The position numbers were made by a program, and so were the translations under genes. Below are positions 36,304 through 45,740 of a stretch of 58,946 nt of DNA, in pieces. Numbering within the stretch: the first letter of the stretch is position 1; the number at the start of each line of letters is the position of its first letter. The DNA lies in NCBI GenBank assembly GCA_938036345.1, contig CALHPJ010000022.1, forward strand, positions 1-58,946, in the 5' to 3' direction. The stretch comes from an uncultured Thermofilaceae archaeon. GTDB taxonomy: Archaea; Thermoproteota; Thermoprotei; Thermofilales; Thermofilaceae. The notes beneath the pieces are model-generated. The model saw only the letters and a program-made list of their open reading frames with translations. It was not told the DNA's origin and did not search any database.

Positions 36304-36533
36304 ACGCGCTTAGCCCGCAGAGTTGAAAATGGGCGGTGCGCCGCGGAGCGGGTAGCTCGGCAACGTCTTCCCGAGGGGCCCCGGTAAGCTGACCACACAC
36401 TGCACAGCCGATTTGCCGGCATGGAGGCGGCGCGCTGCCAGCTTGGCTTTGCGGGGCGGCCAACGCTTCGACCCCGGGGCCGCGCCGAGCAAGCTACAAG
36501 TAGTGGTGCAGCCACTGGTATACGGGGGAGCCC
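36304..36533. other. Intergenic region between GH3 remnant and surface protein
   Basis: GC-rich without a convincing gene. A TATA-like GGTATACGGG at about 36517-36526 and the ribosome site GGGGGAG ahead of ATG 36534 belong to the beta-helix gene. Confidence 0.4.
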
Positions 36534-38147
36534 ATGCCGGTGCGAGGGGGGAGCAGCGCCCTTCCAGCGTTGTGCAGCATGCTTGCCGCAGCGGTTCTAC
36601 TGGCGTCACTTCCGCCACTTGCAGAGCCCCAGAACGGCCGGGGCTGGGTTATACGGATTAAACCGGATGGGAGCGTTGAGCCGCCGGGCGCGCCGGTGGC
36701 GAGGGAGGGCAACGTCTACACGCTGCTCGCCGACCTGGACGCCGCGGGGGACTGCATAGTCGTGGAGAGGAGCGGCGTAGTTCTGAATGGCAACGGCCAC
36801 CTGGTGAAAGGTAGCGGCGTCGGCGTCGGAGTGCACCTGAGGGGTGTAACCAACGCCGTGGTCAGGGATTTGAGGGTGGAGGGCTTCCGCTACGGGGTAT
36901 CGGTTAACGGGTCCACCGGCGTAGCCCTGGTGAACGTGTCGGTGGCGCTGAGCCGGGTGGGGGTTGGCGTAGCCAATTCCTCGGAAATCCTGGTGGAGGC
37001 GAGCGTGTTCCAGAGCTGCATGGTGGGGGTTTTTGTGGAGTGGTCTTCCCGGTGCAGGTTGCTCGGCAATACTTTCAAGGGGTGCGGCCTCTACGTCCGC
37101 GGCTCGTACGGAAACGAGGTTGAAGGTAACACCGTGAACGGCAAGCCGCTAGTCTACCTGGAGGGGGTTCAAGGGGGTAGCGTGAAAGGGGTGGCTGGGC
37201 AGGTGGTTCTCGTCCGGTGCAGGAACGTTGCAGTTTCGGTAGAGGTGTCGGCGGCGACCGTGGGCGTCCTCCTCTCCGAGTGCGAGCACAGCTGGGTTAT
37301 AGGCTCCAACGCCACGGGCTGCGTAATTGGGGTTGACTTGTGGCGGTCGTCGGGCTGCGTCGTCGAAGCGGGGAACTTTAGGGGGAACGAGATCGGGCTG
37401 CGCCTAGCCGAGTCCAAGAACAACCTCGTGGCGAACAGCAGCTTCGTGGGCAACGCGTACGGAGTGTACGTGGAGGGGGGTGGCGGCAACGTGCTGCGAA
37501 GCTGCCTAGTGGGTAGCAGCACTGTAGCTGGCTTGCACTTGGCCGACTCGAGCGGCAACCGCGTGGAGGGCTGCATCTTCTGGCGTAACAAGAGGGGGCT
37601 CTACGCGGCCCGCTCGACCGCTAACGAGTTCCTCTACAACGACTTCGTGGAAAACGGCGCCCACGCAATCCTCGAGCACTGCGGCCCCAACCTGTGGGAC
37701 GACGGCACGCGCGGGAACTTCTGGGATGACTACGCTGCCAAGCGCGGCGGTGCCAGCCGCGAGGGGGGTACGTGGAGCGAACCCTACACGCTGGGGGAGG
37801 GGAACGCGGACAGGCACCCCTCTGCATCACCCTACAGGGTGGTCCGAGTAGACGCCCGCTCGCCTTACGGCGAGGTGAGGGGTTCGGGCTGGTACCCGAG
37901 GGGGTCCACGGTTACGGTCTCGGTGCAGCCGACGAGGTACGCGGTAATGGTTTTCGACCACTGGGAGCGCAACGGCGCCATCCTATCCAGGGACCCCTAC
38001 CTGACCCTGACTGTTGAGGATCACGTGGAGCTGGAGGCCGTTTGGAGGGTGGACTTCGCACTAGCCGCCGCCATCGCGGCAGCGCTGCTCCTCGCGCTAA
38101 CCCTGCTCATACCGGGGAAGGTGGGAAGGCGGAAGCGCGCCGGCTGA
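36534..38147 (+). CDS. Surface-anchored right-handed beta-helix protein (NosD/PbH1 type)
   Basis: 537 residues. Start ATG 36534 has GGGGGAG a few bases upstream; the signal peptide is LCSMLAAAVLLASLPPLAEP. Residues about 70-400 are parallel beta-helix repeats with the periodic pattern N.V..S...N..GV.V..S..N, for example GVVLNGNGHLVKGSG, RGVTNAVVRDLRVEGF and LAESKNNLVANSSF. A NosD-type end (GNFWDDYAAKRGG) follows, then a Big-like domain (SPYGEVRGSGWYPRGSTVTV) resembling the repeats in the metallopeptidase at the left edge. A last helix (ALAAAIAAALLLALTLLI) and RRKRAG anchor it. Likely carbohydrate-binding or -modifying at the cell surface. Confidence 0.8.
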   Translation: MPVRGGSSALPALCSMLAAAVLLASLPPLAEPQNGRGWVIRIKPDGSVEPPGAPVAREGNVYTLLADLDAAGDCIVVERSGVVLNGNGHLVKGSGVGVGVHLRGVTNAVVRDLRVEGFRYGVSVNGSTGVALVNVSVALSRVGVGVANSSEILVEASVFQSCMVGVFVEWSSRCRLLGNTFKGCGLYVRGSYGNEVEGNTVNGKPLVYLEGVQGGSVKGVAGQVVLVRCRNVAVSVEVSAATVGVLLSECEHSWVIGSNATGCVIGVDLWRSSGCVVEAGNFRGNEIGLRLAESKNNLVANSSFVGNAYGVYVEGGGGNVLRSCLVGSSTVAGLHLADSSGNRVEGCIFWRNKRGLYAARSTANEFLYNDFVENGAHAILEHCGPNLWDDGTRGNFWDDYAAKRGGASREGGTWSEPYTLGEGNADRHPSASPYRVVRVDARSPYGEVRGSGWYPRGSTVTVSVQPTRYAVMVFDHWERNGAILSRDPYLTLTVEDHVELEAVWRVDFALAAAIAAALLLALTLLIPGKVGRRKRAG

Positions 38148-38182
38148 AGCTTACTCGGAAAGAGTGGCGGGGGTCGAAGGAA

Positions 38183-38195
38183 AGGAAAAAATGTT
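38183..38195 (-). terminator. T-rich terminator of the GH31 gene
   Basis: Read on the minus strand the sequence just after the GH31 stop is AAAACATTTTTTCC, with a run of six T, the usual form of an archaeal intrinsic terminator. It lies between two convergent genes. Confidence 0.45.
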
Positions 38196-40391
38196 TTAGG
38201 TGAGCCTTGCTCTGACGCGCTTCCCCCTATACTCCAGCGTTAAGTCGGGCTCGCTCCTCTCTACCCCGACCCCCCTCCCTTCCCGCACGATAACCAGGTT
38301 GAATTTCAGCTCGGGGATTTCGTACTCCCCTACTTTCTCGCCTATGGTCAGCTCCTGCTCGCAGTCGCTCCACTCAACCGGTATCAGTGCGTAAGCCCCC
38401 TTCTCGTAGTCATACGTTTCGCCATCGTCGTCGTACAGCGCGAAGCACCCGTCCGCGCCGGGGTAGACGCGCAGCTCGATTTCGCCGAACTTCTCCGCCG
38501 CGCTCCTGAGGTTGGGCGGCGCTAGGGGGAGGATGGCTCCGGCCTTCACAAAAAGGGGTATTGTGTCGAGGGGCGAGCGGGCTACCACGCGGCGTCCGCC
38601 GCGGTACAGCTTCCCGGTCCAGAAGTCGTACCACAGCCCGCGGGGCAGGTAGACCTCCCTTTCCCACGTGGACGGCGTGGTTACCGGCGCTGCGAGCATG
38701 TAGGGGCCGAACATGAACTCGTCGTCCACTTCCAGCGCCTCCCTATCGTCGGGGAAGTCCATCGCCAGGTGCCTCATCATCGTGTAGCCCTCGCTGTAAA
38801 CCCTCCAAGCGAGGGAGTATATGTAGGGCATTAGCCTGTAGCGGAGCCGGATGTACTTGACGAGGATCTCCTCCGCCTGCGGGCCGAATCTCCACGGCTC
38901 CTTCGGGAAGTGTGTCCCGTGGACTCTGAATACCGGGCAGAAGGCCCCCCACTGGAACCACCGGATGAAGAGCTCCCTGTAGCCCTCAGTGTCCGGGTTG
39001 CCGCTGAAGAATCCGCCTATATCGGTGGTCCAGTAGGGTAGGCCGGATAGGCAGTAGTTCAAGCCAGCCCATATCTGCGCCCTAAAGGTAGTCCAGTCGC
39101 CCGTGATGTCCCCGGACCAGTTAACGACGCCGTAGCGCTGGATGCCCGAGAACCCGGATCGCGTCAGGATCAGCACCCTCTTGTTGCTGTCCCGCCGCTG
39201 CCCCTCGTACACGGCTTTCGCCTCGAAAAGCGGGTACGCGTTCAGGTGCTTGAACATGCGGGTTTCACCTATCTTCAGCTCCCGCTGCCATGTGGTATAT
39301 ATCAGCATGGGCTTAACCTCCGGCTCCGTCGCATCCAACCACCAGGCGTCCACGCCGATGTCGAAAAAGGTCTCCTTGATCTTCCCCCAGAACCACCTCC
39401 CCGCTTCCTCCTTGAAGAAGTTGACCAGCCCGGTTCCCGGGATGTTGTGCCCCAGCTTTGCGGCCTCCCGGTAAATTTCTGTCTCCTCGCCGAACATGGG
39501 CCATATGGATATCGCCAGCTTAACGCCGAGCTCGTGCAGGTCTTTCACCATTCTCGCCGGATCGGGGTAGTACTCCTCATCGAACTTGAAGGCGTTCCAG
39601 CCGTACTTACCCCAGTACCTCCAATCCTGCACTATGATGTCGATCGGAATGCCCTTTTCCCTGAAGGTCTTGACGACCGACACGATCTCCTCCTGCGACG
39701 CGTACCGCTCCTTCGACTGCCAGTAGCCGAAGGCGCTCTTAGGGAGCATGGGGGCGCTTCCGGTGAGCCAGCGGTACCCGGCTATCACCCTGTCCAGTGA
39801 TGGGCCGAAAATGAAGTAGAAGTCGATGGCGTCGCTCGACTCGAACCACACCCTCAGGCTGTTGCCGCGGAACTCGAGAACGCCCATGGAGGAGATGTCC
39901 CACAGTATGCCGTACCCCCGGCTGGATACCATGAATGGGACGGCTATGTCGGTGTTCCTCTGGGCCAGGTAGACAACCCTGTTCCGGTAGTTCAAGCCCG
40001 TGTGGGCCGAGTAGCCGGCGTGCTGGCCCAGCCCGAAAACGGCTTCCCCATCGGCCAGCTCCAGCTTCTGAGTCACGCTATGCGTCTCCTCCCCGAAGGC
40101 CGCCGTCCTCTTAACCTCCCGCTCGAGCTCCCTCAGCGAGCCGCTACCCCAGCCGATCTCCAGAATCCCGCTTTCGCTGTCGGCTGTAATCTCGAGCTCG
40201 CTCGTCGCTACCGCGGTCCGCCCTCCCTCCTCCCTGATGCTGCAGGCAACCCTCCCGGGCTCCCTTATAACCACGTAGCTTCTAGGTGGTTCTACGAGGG
40301 GAGGGGAGTGTGTAACTCTGACTATGTTCTGGGAGTAGACTGTTATCCGGGTCCGCAGAGCTCCAAGCTTAACGTCAACCGAGCGCGCCAC
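38196..40391 (-). CDS. Glycoside hydrolase family 31 (alpha-glucosidase/alpha-xylosidase)
   Basis: 731 residues from GTG 40391, with a GGGGGGAAGT ribosome site and a TATA-like GCATTTTAGC near 40413-40422. Order: N-terminal beta-sandwich (LTRITVYSQNIVRVTHSP-like region), catalytic barrel from FGYWQSKERYASQEEI, IIVQDWRYWGKYGWNAF, nucleophile in DAWWLDATEPE near residue 353, acid/base Asp in GDITGDWTTFRAQIW near 428, FRVHGTHFPKEPW, then C-terminal sheets. The lack of a signal peptide puts it in the cytoplasm. It releases glucose or xylose from alpha-linked ends; the WWLDATEPE form is closer to alpha-xylosidase/alpha-glucosidase of Sulfolobales than to YicI. No transporter is adjacent. Confidence 0.92.
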   Translation of the reverse strand: MARSVDVKLGALRTRITVYSQNIVRVTHSPPLVEPPRSYVVIREPGRVACSIREEGGRTAVATSELEITADSESGILEIGWGSGSLRELEREVKRTAAFGEETHSVTQKLELADGEAVFGLGQHAGYSAHTGLNYRNRVVYLAQRNTDIAVPFMVSSRGYGILWDISSMGVLEFRGNSLRVWFESSDAIDFYFIFGPSLDRVIAGYRWLTGSAPMLPKSAFGYWQSKERYASQEEIVSVVKTFREKGIPIDIIVQDWRYWGKYGWNAFKFDEEYYPDPARMVKDLHELGVKLAISIWPMFGEETEIYREAAKLGHNIPGTGLVNFFKEEAGRWFWGKIKETFFDIGVDAWWLDATEPEVKPMLIYTTWQRELKIGETRMFKHLNAYPLFEAKAVYEGQRRDSNKRVLILTRSGFSGIQRYGVVNWSGDITGDWTTFRAQIWAGLNYCLSGLPYWTTDIGGFFSGNPDTEGYRELFIRWFQWGAFCPVFRVHGTHFPKEPWRFGPQAEEILVKYIRLRYRLMPYIYSLAWRVYSEGYTMMRHLAMDFPDDREALEVDDEFMFGPYMLAAPVTTPSTWEREVYLPRGLWYDFWTGKLYRGGRRVVARSPLDTIPLFVKAGAILPLAPPNLRSAAEKFGEIELRVYPGADGCFALYDDDGETYDYEKGAYALIPVEWSDCEQELTIGEKVGEYEIPELKFNLVIVREGRGVGVERSEPDLTLEYRGKRVRARLT

Positions 40392-40531
40392 ACTTCCCCC
40401 ATCCGTTCGACGCTAAAATGCTTGGCGTTAAGCTGAAAACGCCTCAGCTCGCCGGAGCGCATCAGCGTCTACTCTACCGGACGCGCCGTCCGGAAGCGCA
40501 GCTTTTTCACCCCTCGATCGAAGTAGCCCCG

Positions 40532-41920
40532 GTGAAGGAAGAAATAAGGATCTGGGTCTTAATAGCGGCAGCCCTAGTGCCGGCCACGCTCGCCTGCGTA
40601 AGCCAAGCCGACTTCTACGCCGTCGAGGTTGTGTTGAACAAGCCCGGGGTTACGTACGATCTCTCAAAGCTCGTGGGCACCACCCAGGTCTACTACGAGG
40701 GTCAAGCTTACGCGTACAGGAGCCGCTACGATGACAGGCTTATCGTGCTCGTATCGGAGCAGCAGCTCGCCCCCGATGGGGAGAAGCACCTATCCGTTAG
40801 GTTGCAGGCCCCCCTAAAGCTCGGGGAGGTGACCTTGCACTACTGTGCTTTAAACGTGCAGTGCTTCGACCCCGGAGGCTTGGCGCGGGGGAAAGTCGTT
40901 CTGAAAGCTGGGAGTGGGAGCAGCACTGTGGCGCTGGGAACGCTTAAGGTGGAGAGCGGGTGCGCGCTGCAGTTCAAACCCGTGCTCGTCCCCCAGGACC
41001 TCGACGGGGATGCCAACTTGACTGTAAGCGGAGTACTCCTCTTGAGTGGGCCGTCGGAGTACCGGGTGGCCATGCCCTGCCTGCTGAGCATCGGCGAACC
41101 GTGCTTTAGGGTTCTCATGCTGATACCGGGCTACGATGCACCCACGCCCATCGAGCCCGGGGAGTACAGCGTTGCGCTCGAGCTTAGCTGGAAGAGCTCA
41201 AAGGATGCTGTAGTACACGTGTCGATCGAGCCGATGCAGGGCTTCCCGTTCTACGATAACGTGGGTAAGCTCGGTTGGTCTATCGAGTTCTACCAGGGCG
41301 GCTTTACTGCCACTAAAAGCGTGGAGGACGCGGACATACGGGTGGACGCCAGCCAGGCCACCTACGCCATCATGGTAACCGGGAACCTCAGCCAGCGGGT
41401 AGTGGAGGAGGTCGCTTCCCTTTTGAGTAGGCTCGGCCTCGATAAAGGCTTGGTCGAGGCGTGCAACTTCAGCGCTTACAGCGAGACTAGGCCGCTCCCG
41501 GCCTTCAGGGTCTCCGACCTAACCGTGAGGAGCGCCCTCAAAGCCGAGCTTGAGTGGCTGACGGAGGTCGGCGTGGTTTCGAACCTCGAGGAGGCCGACA
41601 TCGAAGCTATCGCTCAAGCGGCTAAGCTCGGCTACGCTGGGTGGAATGGCAGGCTCGTCTGGGATAACGGTGCGTGGGTTCCGTATTCCTCGGTTAAGGG
41701 AGCGGTGCTCGTCCGCTGCACAGCCGCGCTTCCGAGCTTCTTCGAGGCGGGGAGCCCCGAGTACGAGCTGCTAGGCAAGGGAGGCTACGCCGGGGCGAGC
41801 CAGGGTGGCCGGATCCCCCAGCGGGTGGTAACCGGCCTTGCAATAGCTGCCTTCTTGGCACTGGCGGCGGCCGGGACCGCCTACTATATTATCAGGAGGC
41901 GGTTCCCAGTACAGGGGTAG
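40532..41920 (+). CDS. Secreted, membrane-anchored protein of unknown function
   Basis: 462 residues. The start is GTG 40532, about 26 nt after the element GCTTTTTCAC (40501-40510). Signal peptide IWVLIAAALVPATLA, then a beta-rich ectodomain (VEVVLNKPGVTYDLSKLVG, EKHLSVRLQAPLKLGEVTL, EYSVALELSWKSS), a helical part LSQRVVEEVASLLSRLG, and a C-terminal membrane helix GLAIAAFLALAAAGTAYYII followed by RRRF. Cysteines are few and paired. I do not recognise the family. It lies three bases before the next gene, a membrane winged-helix protein, so the two are co-transcribed and may form a surface sensor with its regulator (inference). Confidence 0.65.
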   Translation: MKEEIRIWVLIAAALVPATLACVSQADFYAVEVVLNKPGVTYDLSKLVGTTQVYYEGQAYAYRSRYDDRLIVLVSEQQLAPDGEKHLSVRLQAPLKLGEVTLHYCALNVQCFDPGGLARGKVVLKAGSGSSTVALGTLKVESGCALQFKPVLVPQDLDGDANLTVSGVLLLSGPSEYRVAMPCLLSIGEPCFRVLMLIPGYDAPTPIEPGEYSVALELSWKSSKDAVVHVSIEPMQGFPFYDNVGKLGWSIEFYQGGFTATKSVEDADIRVDASQATYAIMVTGNLSQRVVEEVASLLSRLGLDKGLVEACNFSAYSETRPLPAFRVSDLTVRSALKAELEWLTEVGVVSNLEEADIEAIAQAAKLGYAGWNGRLVWDNGAWVPYSSVKGAVLVRCTAALPSFFEAGSPEYELLGKGGYAGASQGGRIPQRVVTGLAIAAFLALAAAGTAYYIIRRRFPVQG

Positions 41921-41923
41921 TGG

Positions 41924-42394
41924 ATGGCTTTAGAGGGCAGGGGGCGCCCGGCAGTGGCTATCGATGGCAGGCTAGCTAGAGTCTACTTCGCTCTGCTGAG
42001 GAGCGGGAAACCCTTAGGGGTTCGCGAGGTTCAGCGGCTAGCCGCCCTGGGCAGCCCCGGGGCGGCCAAGCACTACCTGGACAGGCTGGTCGAGCTGGGA
42101 TTCGCCGAGAAGGATAGTGGGGGGTACGTGGCTAGAGTCAACAGCGACTCGGTTATGTCGGTGTACATCGGCTTGCTAGGGAACGTTGTCCCGAGGCTGA
42201 TACCGTACGCGGTTTTCTGCACAGTTCTCTCGGCCGCTCTCTACCTGTTTTCCAAGCCGCCGCTCGAGGCAATGGTAGTCGCAGCAATACCCACAGCACT
42301 GCTATGGTTGGAGGGCCTAAGGCTGGCCAGGTTAGCGAAAAGAGTGGCTTGGGAGCGGCCGGACGAAGCGGCTGAACGCCGCAAGCTGCGTTAA
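41924..42394 (+). CDS. Winged-helix protein with two membrane helices
   Basis: 156 residues from ATG 41924. Residues about 15-75 form a winged-helix domain: RLARVYFALLRSGKPLGVRE, VQRLAALGSPGAAKHYLDRL as recognition helix region, and VELGFAEKDSGGYVARV as the wing. Then two hydrophobic helices (LIPYAVFCTVLSAALYLF, LEAMVVAAIPTALLWLEGL) and a basic tail. A DNA-binding head tethered to the membrane next to a secreted protein is a recurrent crenarchaeal arrangement of unknown purpose. It is the second gene of the pair. Confidence 0.7.
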   Translation: MALEGRGRPAVAIDGRLARVYFALLRSGKPLGVREVQRLAALGSPGAAKHYLDRLVELGFAEKDSGGYVARVNSDSVMSVYIGLLGNVVPRLIPYAVFCTVLSAALYLFSKPPLEAMVVAAIPTALLWLEGLRLARLAKRVAWERPDEAAERRKLR

Positions 42395-42405
42395 GCCCGA
42401 AGCTC

Positions 42406-42410
42406 TTTTT
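42406..42410 (+). terminator. Short T-run terminator after the winged-helix gene
   Basis: CTCTTTTTAA follows the stop codon by about 10 bases in the 34-base gap to the convergent SppA-like gene. Confidence 0.35.
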
Positions 42411-42428
42411 AACTGACGCCTAACCAAC

Positions 42429-43991
42429 TCAGCCCTCTCTGCGCTTTAGGATGAGCTTGGCCAAGTTCCTTATGAACCGGTAGTTGTCCTCAACGTGGCA
42501 GAAGGGTTCGCTGAAAATCGTGATGTCGCCCAGGGCTATAACCTCCCCCCTCCCGTACCTGCTGCGCACGGCGACGGCGTATCTCCCGGCTTTCTCGGCG
42601 GAAGAGGAGAAAGTCGAGTTAGAGGTCCAGGCGACGCCGCCTTCCGACCTTACATGGGTTGCCGTGAATAGGGCTATGGCGCGGACATCCCTAAAGAGCT
42701 CGTCGTCGGCAAACTCGCTAACGTATATGTTCCTGTAGATGCCCAAGTGCTCTCCCTCGTTGTAGAGGAACCCGTAGGCGAAGGTTATGCCGAACCTCCC
42801 GGCTAGGGTGTTTATCGGGGCTGTTATGTACGCTGAAATGCCCTCGAGGCCTACGTATTCGATGGAGGGGTCAAAGAGCAGGATGAGCACCCCGCCCTCC
42901 TTCACGAAGCGCTCCACCCTCTCGACCTCCTTACCCGTATAGGGGAGCGTGGGCGCCGCCACGATCAAACACGTGGAGTTGCTAAGCGAGGACTCGAGCT
43001 CGTACCAAGTCTTCGCGAAGTTCACAGTTGCGTTGAGCTTGACTAGCTCGGCTATGAGCGCGTCGAGGCTCCACCAGGACACCCTGTTGCCGTGCGAGAG
43101 GTCTACAAGCACCTGTGCCGGCGCTCCGGTTGCTGCTGGAACCTGAGCCGCCGGCTGGCCGCCGTCCACCAACCCCCTAGCCCCGAGGTATATGTAGTAG
43201 AGCGCGGGCGGCGGCTGCAGCTCCTCCAACAGGCGCGCTGTAACGTTGCTCCAGGTGTAGTATCCGGGTCCCTGGGCGGCGCCGCTGGCCACTTCCGCTA
43301 CCTCGTAGCTGAGGAGCCCGGCCCTGCGCGCCGCCTCTTTCAAGGCTCGCTCCAGGGAGCCGACCTCGTCGGCCAAGCCCGCCGCGACGGCCTCTATGCC
43401 CAGGTACACCAACCCCCGGCTGAGCTCTTCCCTGGAAGCCCTTAGGCGGCCGCCCCTCCCCTCCTCGATGGCCCCTATGAACGCGTCCAGAGCCCTGCTG
43501 AGATTGTGGTAGAAGAGCAGCCTCGAGAAGCCCGTGTGCTTGTAGGCGCCCGTTTCCAGGACCTGCTCAGAGGGCACCAGGAGCGGCGGCGCGGTGGATA
43601 CTACGCCCACGGAGCCTATGAAGGAGGTCGGGTGGACGAAGATGTAGTTGGCTGCCACGGCGATGTAGTAGCCGCCGGACAGCGCGTTGACCGCCAGGGC
43701 TACGACCGGCTTCTTGCTTCTCAGCTCCTTTAGGTTCAAGTATATCTGCTCGATGTAGTTCGCCGAGCCCCCGAACGAGTCTAAGATGACCACGACGGCT
43801 TTAATGCTCGAGTTCGCCGACGCCTTCATAACGGCGCGCGTGATCGCGTCGGCGCTTTCCGCGGACAGCACGTAGCCCTTGATGCGGATAACGCCGACGT
43901 AGCCGCTCTTCTCCCTGAGAACAAAGTACGAGGCGGCTGAAAGCAGCAGAAGCAAGGCCACTGCGAGTAGAGCCGAGCGTGTACCCCTCAA
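42429..43991 (-). CDS. SppA-like S49 peptidase fused to a GATase-like domain
   Basis: 520 residues from TTG 43991 with a good ribosome site (GGTGGGAG); TATA-like ACTTTTAAC lies near 44020-44028. After a signal anchor (LLAVALLLLLSAASYFVL) comes an S49 domain of ClpP fold: GVIRIKGYVLS, VVVILDSFGGSANYIEQ, NALSGGYYIAVAANYIF with the nucleophile Ser near residue 104, and SFIGSVGVVS. From about 300 a second domain starts (VLVDLSHGNRVSWWSLDALI, VERFVKEGGVLILLFDPS, GDITIFSEPFCHVEDNYRFI), matching the DUF4350/GATase1-like fold. The outer-face protease would degrade signal peptides or membrane proteins. The fusion of both domains is unusual. Confidence 0.75.
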   Translation of the reverse strand: MRGTRSALLAVALLLLLSAASYFVLREKSGYVGVIRIKGYVLSAESADAITRAVMKASANSSIKAVVVILDSFGGSANYIEQIYLNLKELRSKKPVVALAVNALSGGYYIAVAANYIFVHPTSFIGSVGVVSTAPPLLVPSEQVLETGAYKHTGFSRLLFYHNLSRALDAFIGAIEEGRGGRLRASREELSRGLVYLGIEAVAAGLADEVGSLERALKEAARRAGLLSYEVAEVASGAAQGPGYYTWSNVTARLLEELQPPPALYYIYLGARGLVDGGQPAAQVPAATGAPAQVLVDLSHGNRVSWWSLDALIAELVKLNATVNFAKTWYELESSLSNSTCLIVAAPTLPYTGKEVERVERFVKEGGVLILLFDPSIEYVGLEGISAYITAPINTLAGRFGITFAYGFLYNEGEHLGIYRNIYVSEFADDELFRDVRAIALFTATHVRSEGGVAWTSNSTFSSSAEKAGRYAVAVRSRYGRGEVIALGDITIFSEPFCHVEDNYRFIRNLAKLILKRREG

Positions 43992-44169
43992 ACTCCCACC
44001 TTGAACCCTGGAGTGGCGGCGTTAAAAGTGCTTCGGGGACCGGCGCAGCCCATTCGGGTGGCTTAAAGGGGCTGGAGTAGCGATTTGTCGGCACTAAATC
44101 GCGCCCTAAATACCCGCTCCTTACGTACCCACCGCCTTAAACTACGCCGGTTCCTCAACCCCCTCGAGA

Positions 44170-45193
44170 GCGCTCTACACGTGCCTGCTCACGTACAGCG
44201 GCACCCTATCCACCTCGGTGTTGAGCCCTGGCTCCTTGCTGTAGATCGGGTCTACCGCCTCTACCATTATCAGCCACCTAGTTAGGCGGGCCGCAGACCA
44301 CGTTGCAGTCGTGTGGATCGGGTGCTCGTACCTGGAGCCCGGCTTCCACTCCGCGGCGAAGGTGCTCTCCAAGTTGAGATCTGTAGTCTATGGCGCAGCT
44401 CGCGTAGTGCTTTAGCAGAGCGGCCCCGCTTACCACCTCCACGGTCTTAGTGCCCACGAATGCGGGCCCCGCCGAGCCCGGGTGTATCGAGCCGTTTGAG
44501 AAGGGGTAGCCTGGTTGAGGGGACCCCATCGATAGTGGGGATGCCCAGCTTCACCCGGTTTTTACCATCGCTGCCCAGCGCCAACGCCGTGCGAACCTCG
44601 CCGGCGCCGGCTTTCCCAGCTTTACCAGGCAGATGCACCTCCCGTCAATACTTATTGCAATCCCTGGCTCCGCCGCTGTCGTACCCTATCGCCCCTGAGT
44701 ACGAATCCCCGGGTCCCCACAGTTCAGCGGGGTCGTCAGCTACAGCTAGGAACGTCTCCCACTCGCTCTCAAATACCCTTCTCTCATCGCCCGCCGCGCC
44801 CCTCTCGGCGACGTCGATTGAGAGGCACGGGTGGTGCACGCCTGCAAGGGGGTCTCGGAGTAGCTGCTGGTTCTCCATGCTCTGGACGGCCCTCCCCACA
44901 TCCCGGCTAACCCCTCCTTCGTTATCCAAGCTACGAGGCTGGAATCCTCCCGTTCCGGGACCTGTAGATCTCTACCTCGTAGCCGCGCCTCCCGGCCATC
45001 CTAGGCCTACTCGTAAGCCAGTACTCCCCGCCATCCTCATCTACCCACATCTCCCCCGCGCCGCACCACGAGCCGGGCTCGAGGGGGGAGGGCTTAGCGG
45101 AACCCTCCTAAATCTCCTGAATGTTGACACGGCCTGGGGAGGGTACAGGCCATACCACGTTCCCAGCCCATTCAGCCTCGGTAAGCCGGCCAT
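44170..45193 (-). pseudogene. Beta-propeller glycosidase-like gene, heavily frameshifted
   Basis: Starting from ATG 45193 (MAGLPRLNGLGTWYGLYPPQ, with AGATAAAAGG-like promoter sequence just upstream) coherent pieces appear in changing frames: GEMWVDEDGGEYWLTSRPRM with RRGYEVEIYRS, then QLLRDPLAGVHHPCLSIDVA, FESEWETFLAVADDPAELWG, LALGSDGKNRVKLGIPTIDG, GSIHPGSAGPAFVGTKTVEV and WLIMVEAVDPIYSKEPGLNT. The repeated strand-turn pattern and phrases like SIHPGSAGP are those of five-bladed propeller enzymes (GH43/GH130-like). Five or more frameshifts and small indels break it. Family assignment is tentative. Confidence 0.5.
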
Positions 45194-45383
45194 TATTGTT
45201 TCCCCTTTTATCGGGCTCCGGCGAGCGATCTTCGCTTGATAGACGTGAGGAGGGCCCGGCGCATTGAATGCGCCTCCGCCTGCGGGGCACGCTTTTCAGA
45301 GTCTCGTCACCCGCCAAAGGTTAAGTACCGCAGCGGTGAGTAAGCCCCTATGCGCGGGAGTATCGTACTCGTGTAGGTAGTAT

Positions 45384-45740
45384 TTGCTCCATGAGTGCCT
45401 CCATATTAAGGAGGGTGTGAGGGCGGGGCTAAGGGCTGCGGTAACTACCGGCGACTACTGGTCGCTAATACTCGCGCCGGAGGAGAGCGAGAAGGAAGCA
45501 GGGAAAGCGGAAGTAACTTTCATAGTCGATGGCGTGCCGAGGGCCTTAAAGCCATTCGGGGGAGTGGACACGGAGCTCTACAACATCAAACTCGATCCTA
45601 AGCAGGAGAGGGATCTGCTAAGCGCGGAGCCCGAAGCTGCGGGGAATATCTACGATGCCTTCCTAAAGCTCCTCTCCGACCTCGGCGCTCCAAGAGAGAT
45701 CATTGCGCCGTGGCTCAAACGCGAGGGGCTAGAGCGGTAG
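45384..45740 (+). pseudogene. Sulfatase-like C-terminal fragment
   Basis: A TTG-started frame, open for 118 residues, is preceded directly by a stop and has no promoter. The sequence (LRAAVTTGDYWSLILAPEES, then GGVDTELYNIKLDPKQERDL and APREIIAPWLKREG) is the end of a sulfatase/alkaline-phosphatase-superfamily protein, where ELYNLxxDPxExxNL is the conserved tail. The catalytic N-terminal part with the CxPSR motif is absent from the window. It is a truncated gene beside the broken glycosidase, so both may come from one decayed saccharide-degradation cluster. Confidence 0.55.

Noticed and set aside
44460-45239. A 259-codon plus-strand frame
   Set aside because: It is antisense to the frameshifted glycosidase, and its translation has no domain.
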